The notes under the pieces: model-generated
The model's database searches: none
Seen by the model: the letters and a program-made list of their open reading frames with translations, nothing else
Told to the model about the DNA's origin: nothing
Position numbers and translations under genes: made by a program
Part shown: positions 60,268 to 64,000 of the stretch, one piece after another
How positions within the stretch are numbered: position 1 is the first letter of the stretch
Layout: the number at the start of each line of letters is the position of its first letter
DNA from: Parasteatoda lunata
Lineage: Eukaryota; Arthropoda; Arachnida; Araneae; Theridiidae
Assembly (NCBI GenBank): GCA_949128135.1
Contig: OX421977.1
Coordinates: 71,226,608-71,290,607 of the forward strand
DNA: 64,000 nt
Direction: 5' to 3'

Positions 60268-61891
60268 TAGGTCATTAATTAATAATTGCGGAAGAAAGAA
60301 TCAACAGCTCTTTTACAATCTAAAGAATCACTATTATATAGGGCTAATTTAAAAATCAGTCTGATTGCAATTAAATTTTCAGTGGGTTTCTACTAAAATT
60401 CTTAGAAACTAAATGAGTTTAATTACCAATACCACTTGCCTCTTTAATGATTTGCAGTCATAAACGGAATCCTAAAATAACAAAATTTGCGGCTCCTACG
60501 TGATTTTTATTGCTTAAACAAAAAATATTGACTAATCCAAAAGAAAAAAAGAAATACAGATATTAAAAACAAGAGTAATAAACAGTTATTCACATATTTT
60601 ATTATAAATCGGAATGTCTGATCCAATTATAATTGTGAAATTTTTATTTTTTTAAATTAAGTTTTTTACATAACTTATTTTAAACAATAATTATACTTTA
60701 AATATGAATTTTTAAATATACTAAATTTAAATAGCAAATAAATAGAATCTTATTATTTTATTTTTGTATTTATAGCTTTGTTAAAATGATAAAACTTTAT
60801 TTCTTGACCTTCGTTGATAGCTGTTTCCTTTTAGTTCCATGCCAACTGGGCGGCTTGATTCCTTTTTTAAGAATTTCAGATTTAAACTATAAATGATTGA
60901 AATAGTTTATATGCTTTAATTACTGTCCAAATTTCAGCAGTCACCTTTAACTTGTAGCTCTATGGCCACATTTATAATTATTTGTTCCTTTCAGCAGCAA
61001 TCTATACTTGCTGTAACCACTTTTAATATATATTTCAAACCCACTAAACCTTTCCTTTAAAAATAAGTGTAGTAGAACTTTATTATTTTCCCTCTGATTA
61101 AAACACAATATTCATTGATATTCATTCTCTGATTAAAACACAATATTTATAATATGTATATTCTTTTAAAAAAAAGAGGGTAATACATATTTTCTATAAC
61201 TTTTATTTTATATCTAAGTCTTAAGGGTTGCATTCACTGTACGCGATTGACCAACATGCACATATATGTGTTTACAAACTACGAGTAAATCACTCAATCT
61301 TTTCTGATGATAGCCTGTGCAAATCAGAGGCAGTATGAATGATCCCTTAAACTACACAGGAAAAATGTAAATTTTTAGCCAAAACATATAGAATAAAGAT
61401 ACTATTTTAAGTGTTATTTTAATTAGAAATACACTATCTTTCTTTATTCAACCTTATCACTTCTTAAATCATTAGCGATCCTGCACATAAAAAATCATAT
61501 TTTGAACTTGCAGTCTTTTTCACATAGCAAAATTGTTTTTTCCATGTTATTAGATAGGAAAATAATGTATAGGGGAAAAAAAGAAACATTCTCTCAATGT
61601 AACCTATTCGCTAAAGCACCAACAAGTTAAAAGAGCATAAGGCTCAACAAAGTACTTTATCTCAATCTAACTTTTACAATATTCTGCAAAGCATAGATTA
61701 AAAAATATATATTTTACTGCGAATGACCGAAATAGGAGGTTGTTGGTTTTCACCGGTGAATGTTGACAATTGCATAGTCGTTTTGGTAAATGTCTGAAAT
61801 ATATACTAGGTCTAGTTAAGTGCCACCGCTTGGTATGCCCTAGATCAATGTTTCTTTAAGATTCTGGGCCATTACCCGGTATGCCCTATAT

Positions 61892-62703
61892 CAGGGTTGC
61901 CCGCCAACACATTTTGTGCGGCCCGCCAACTTCGTATTCAGCAAATTTTATGGTATCAAGAAGCATCCGAGACTACCATTCTTGGTCAAGCCGAGATCCC
62001 TGAAGTTTCCTCTTGATCGCTCTTTCACTCCTTTCATTGAATTGGGAGAAAAAGGTAGAGGACATCTACAGGTCAAGAGCAGTCCTACCCTGCACGCTGG
62101 TGTTATACAATAGTATTGCCTCACGTTAGATAGACAGTGAGAATCGACTGTTCCAAGACTGCTGGGAAACCCAGTATTTCATCACGAATAGAAAGGACAA
62201 ACTCCAGTGCTTGATTTGTATGCAAGTTGTGGCTGTGTGCAAAGAATATAATTTCAAAAGGCATTTCGCGAGTCTTCACGAAGGAAGTCACAGTAAATAT
62301 CAAGGAGAAGCAAGATCTCCGATAGTTTCAGAACTGAAATCAAAACTGCAAAAATAAGCTGGGATGTTTACTCAAGTAAGATCTTATCAGCGCAACGCTT
62401 TGCATGCAATTTCACTTGAACTTGCTGAAGCGAAAAAACCTTACACTGTTAAAAAGGCGTCGTTGTTAAAAAGTGTGCTGCAGAAATGGCAAAAGTATTT
62501 GGTGCAGCAAAATGGCTAAACATTTTGATTCAGTTTTCCCATTAAAATGTAAACAAATTGTTTCATAATCCTTCTGTTCCATTGTTCTATAAATAATTAT
62601 TCAACTATTAATTGTTATTGTACAATTTTTTCAAACTGTGGCCTGCCAGGTGATCAGTGACCGGAATTCTGGCTCGTGGGCTCTTTGCAGTTGGACAGCC
62701 CTG
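61892..62703 (+). mobile_element. hAT transposon, deletion derivative (812 bp)
   Basis: Perfect 8-bp target duplication CCCTATAT at 61884-61891 and 62704-62711. Ends CAGGGTTGCCCGCCAAC and, reversed, CAGGGCTGTCCAACTGC; both continue into GGCCCGCC / GGCTCGTGGGC-like sequence. The interior keeps the N-terminal part of a transposase. Confidence 0.88.
62193..62519 (+). pseudogene. hAT transposase relic, BED-type zinc finger part
   Basis: The frame reads KDKLQCLICMQVVAVCKEYN and FKRHFASLHEGSHSKYQGEA, with the CxxC...HxxxxH spacing of a BED zinc finger. After one in-frame TAA (62355-62357) it continues QRNALHAISLELAEAKKPYT to a second stop. This is the N-terminal pattern of GTF2IRD2/ZBED5-like hAT transposases. 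Inactive: internal stop and no catalytic region. Confidence 0.7.
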
Positions 62704-62913
62704 CCCTATATTAATGTTTTTTAATGTCAAGGGCCACTGCCAAGTATGCATTTAACCGGTTCTCCAAACACTGATGTTTCTATTAATCTATCCTCAGTAG
62801 ATATTGAAATATCAATAAAATACAATAATATCAACAAATAAATTAATGTCAAATTGGATATAACAAATATTTCGGACATTCACCGAAGGACTATGCGATT
62901 GGTGACATTCATC

Positions 62914-63580
62914 AGTTCAGTAAAAGTCCACATTCTCTTGCATATATCATTCACAGTAACATATATATAACTACGGAATATGACATTAAGTTAAAATTAC
63001 AATATTCTGAGATATTTGCTGTTGTTACAAAGAGTTGGCATCAGAAATAAGGTATGCAAGTACAGTATGTATAGCATATAATTTAAGTTTTCTGCTCTCT
63101 ACAAATCTTTTGTATCTGTTTTGAATTTATAAACATGAATTAACATGCTCTTATTAATTGTAAAAAAGCATATCATCAAAATATTATTTCAATATAATTT
63201 TTTATGTTATTATTAACATTTTAATCACATCATTTAACACGAATTCCATTTAATTATTAAAAATAATTCATTAAAAAAGTGAACAAGTTGCTTTCATAAG
63301 TGTTCTTACCCATTCTGGTTGTTTTTATGTTTAAACAAAGATCTGAACTTTTTTGATTAAAAATAATAACATGCAATTATTTTATTTGAATTAAGCTTTT
63401 AAAAAGAGGAATTGAAAAGAATGTTTATTAAGTTTTTTTTGCCACTTACTACTAAAATGTAATTTTTTGCAAATTTCTTCATAAAAAAATAAAAGCTTTT
63501 TGTTTAAAGTAAGTAAAAGTTAAACAGCTTTTCAAAGAAAAAAATAATGTATAAGTTGCAATAATAACCAATCAGGTAGG
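62914..63580. other. AT-rich intergenic DNA
   Basis: I see no exon, repeat boundary or RNA gene in this stretch. Confidence 0.4.
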
Positions 63581-63905
63581 TAGGTAGGCACTTTATTTAT
63601 ATTGCATTAGAGTTGCACAATGGGCTATTGACCATGGTCTGGGAAACATCCACCTGAAGGTGATCCGAAGGCATGCCAACACAATTTCGATCCTCTGTAA
63701 AAAGGATGGCCTCCTTGCTTACAAAACCCGAAGACTTGCACGCAAAGTGGAGCATTTTAAGGAAGAACAAGGATCAATACTGTGCTTCCTCTGTCCCAAC
63801 AAATCAAAATGGTTAACTGTCTGTTTACTGACCGCAGCCAGTGATGCCTGACTTCAGTGTTCTACTGGGAGACGTATCTTCCCGATCAGTCCAACATGGC
63901 AATAA
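63575..63905 (-). repeat. Interspersed repeat with a TACC-type tail
   Basis: A block of about 300 bp that is much richer in G and C than its surroundings. On the minus strand it ends in cctacctacctacctg, a short tandem tail such as closes many LINE or SINE copies. A 63-codon plus-strand frame over it is probably incidental. I recall similar blocks in spider sequence but cannot name the family. Confidence 0.4.
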
Positions 63906-64000
63906 ATAGGTTTATATGGTATGATTAGGTTTAAATTACATACAAAAAAAAAAAACTAAATTTATATTTAAACATAAAAAAAAAAATTGGAATCAGTAAT

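Larger units (their letters stand above)
59056..61740. other. Region right of exon A: no confident exon
   Basis: Upstream exons of the membrane-protein gene should lie here or beyond. The only candidate is a minus-strand frame starting ATG at about 59763 (MEQMFPSGF...), preceded by a TATAAA-like site at 59819-59824; its possible donors are weak, so I do not call it. A short GC-richer block with a retroelement-like junction lies at 60010-60230, followed by a perfect palindrome. Confidence 0.4.
61755..62913. mobile_element. Inverted-repeat element with 46-bp minisatellite, interrupted by a hAT
   Basis: About 50-bp inverted repeats at 61755-61804 and 62864-62913 share, in one orientation, gcatagtc, ggt(g)aatgtc and gaaatat at roughly three-quarters identity. 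Between them are decayed copies of the minisatellite unit found at 15.4 kb (61813-61891 and 62704-62775). An 812-bp hAT splits one unit. Without it the element is about 0.34 kb. Confidence 0.5.

Overview
This is an AT-rich eukaryotic genomic window with large introns and many transposon-derived repeats. Two complete, split, highly conserved genes can be rebuilt exon by exon, and a third is partial. The intron sizes, the repeat content and a tRNA-derived SINE whose body I recall from spider genomes suggest an arthropod, most likely a chelicerate and probably a spider. That taxonomic call is inference. All joins and repeat boundaries were read by eye; nothing was aligned or searched.

Left part (about 2.7-16.5 kb, minus strand): a nine-exon gene for PDIA6/P5, a protein disulfide isomerase of the ER lumen. 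The joined frame is 456 codons, with a signal peptide, two CGHC thioredoxin domains, a redox-inactive b domain, an acidic tail and a C-terminal KSEL ER-retrieval signal. Its introns hold a 1.4-kb hAT-like element (13192-14597), an inverted-repeat element carrying a 46-bp minisatellite (15364-15714) and a piggyBac-like MITE (3365-3628).

Centre (16.5-43.9 kb): PDIA6 is divergent from a 19-exon plus-strand gene for Integrator subunit 9 (INTS9; 658 codons, the same length as I recall for human INTS9). The start codons are 839 bp apart. The intervening DNA holds a perfect ERSE (CCAAT-N9-CCACG) reading toward PDIA6 and a perfect ERSE-II (ATTGG-N-CCACG) on the other strand, the two sharing one CCAAT box. 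It also holds an almost identical 87-bp tandem duplication on the INTS9 side. INTS9 introns hold hAT, pogo-like and other MITEs, a hairpin duplication and a 0.6-kb TTTTATTATTA-type array.

Right part (44-64 kb): three phase-compatible minus-strand exons (59.0, 58.3 and 50.6 kb) encode the C-terminal part of a single-pass membrane protein that I do not recognise. The rest is repeat-rich: a 3.3-kb piggyBac-like element with a SINE nested in it, two hAT derivatives of about 0.8 kb with perfect 8-bp target duplications, a Tc1-like relic, a second SINE family, and a second carrier of the 46-bp minisatellite, itself interrupted by a hAT. The hAT copies at 39.6 and 61.9 kb keep opposite ends of what looks like the same type of BED-zinc-finger hAT transposase.

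The most interesting items are the composite ER-stress element in a promoter region shared with a snRNA/mRNA-processing gene, the unrecognised membrane-protein gene, and the nested transposon structures. I saw no prokaryotic-type system, CRISPR array, rRNA gene or stand-alone tRNA gene.
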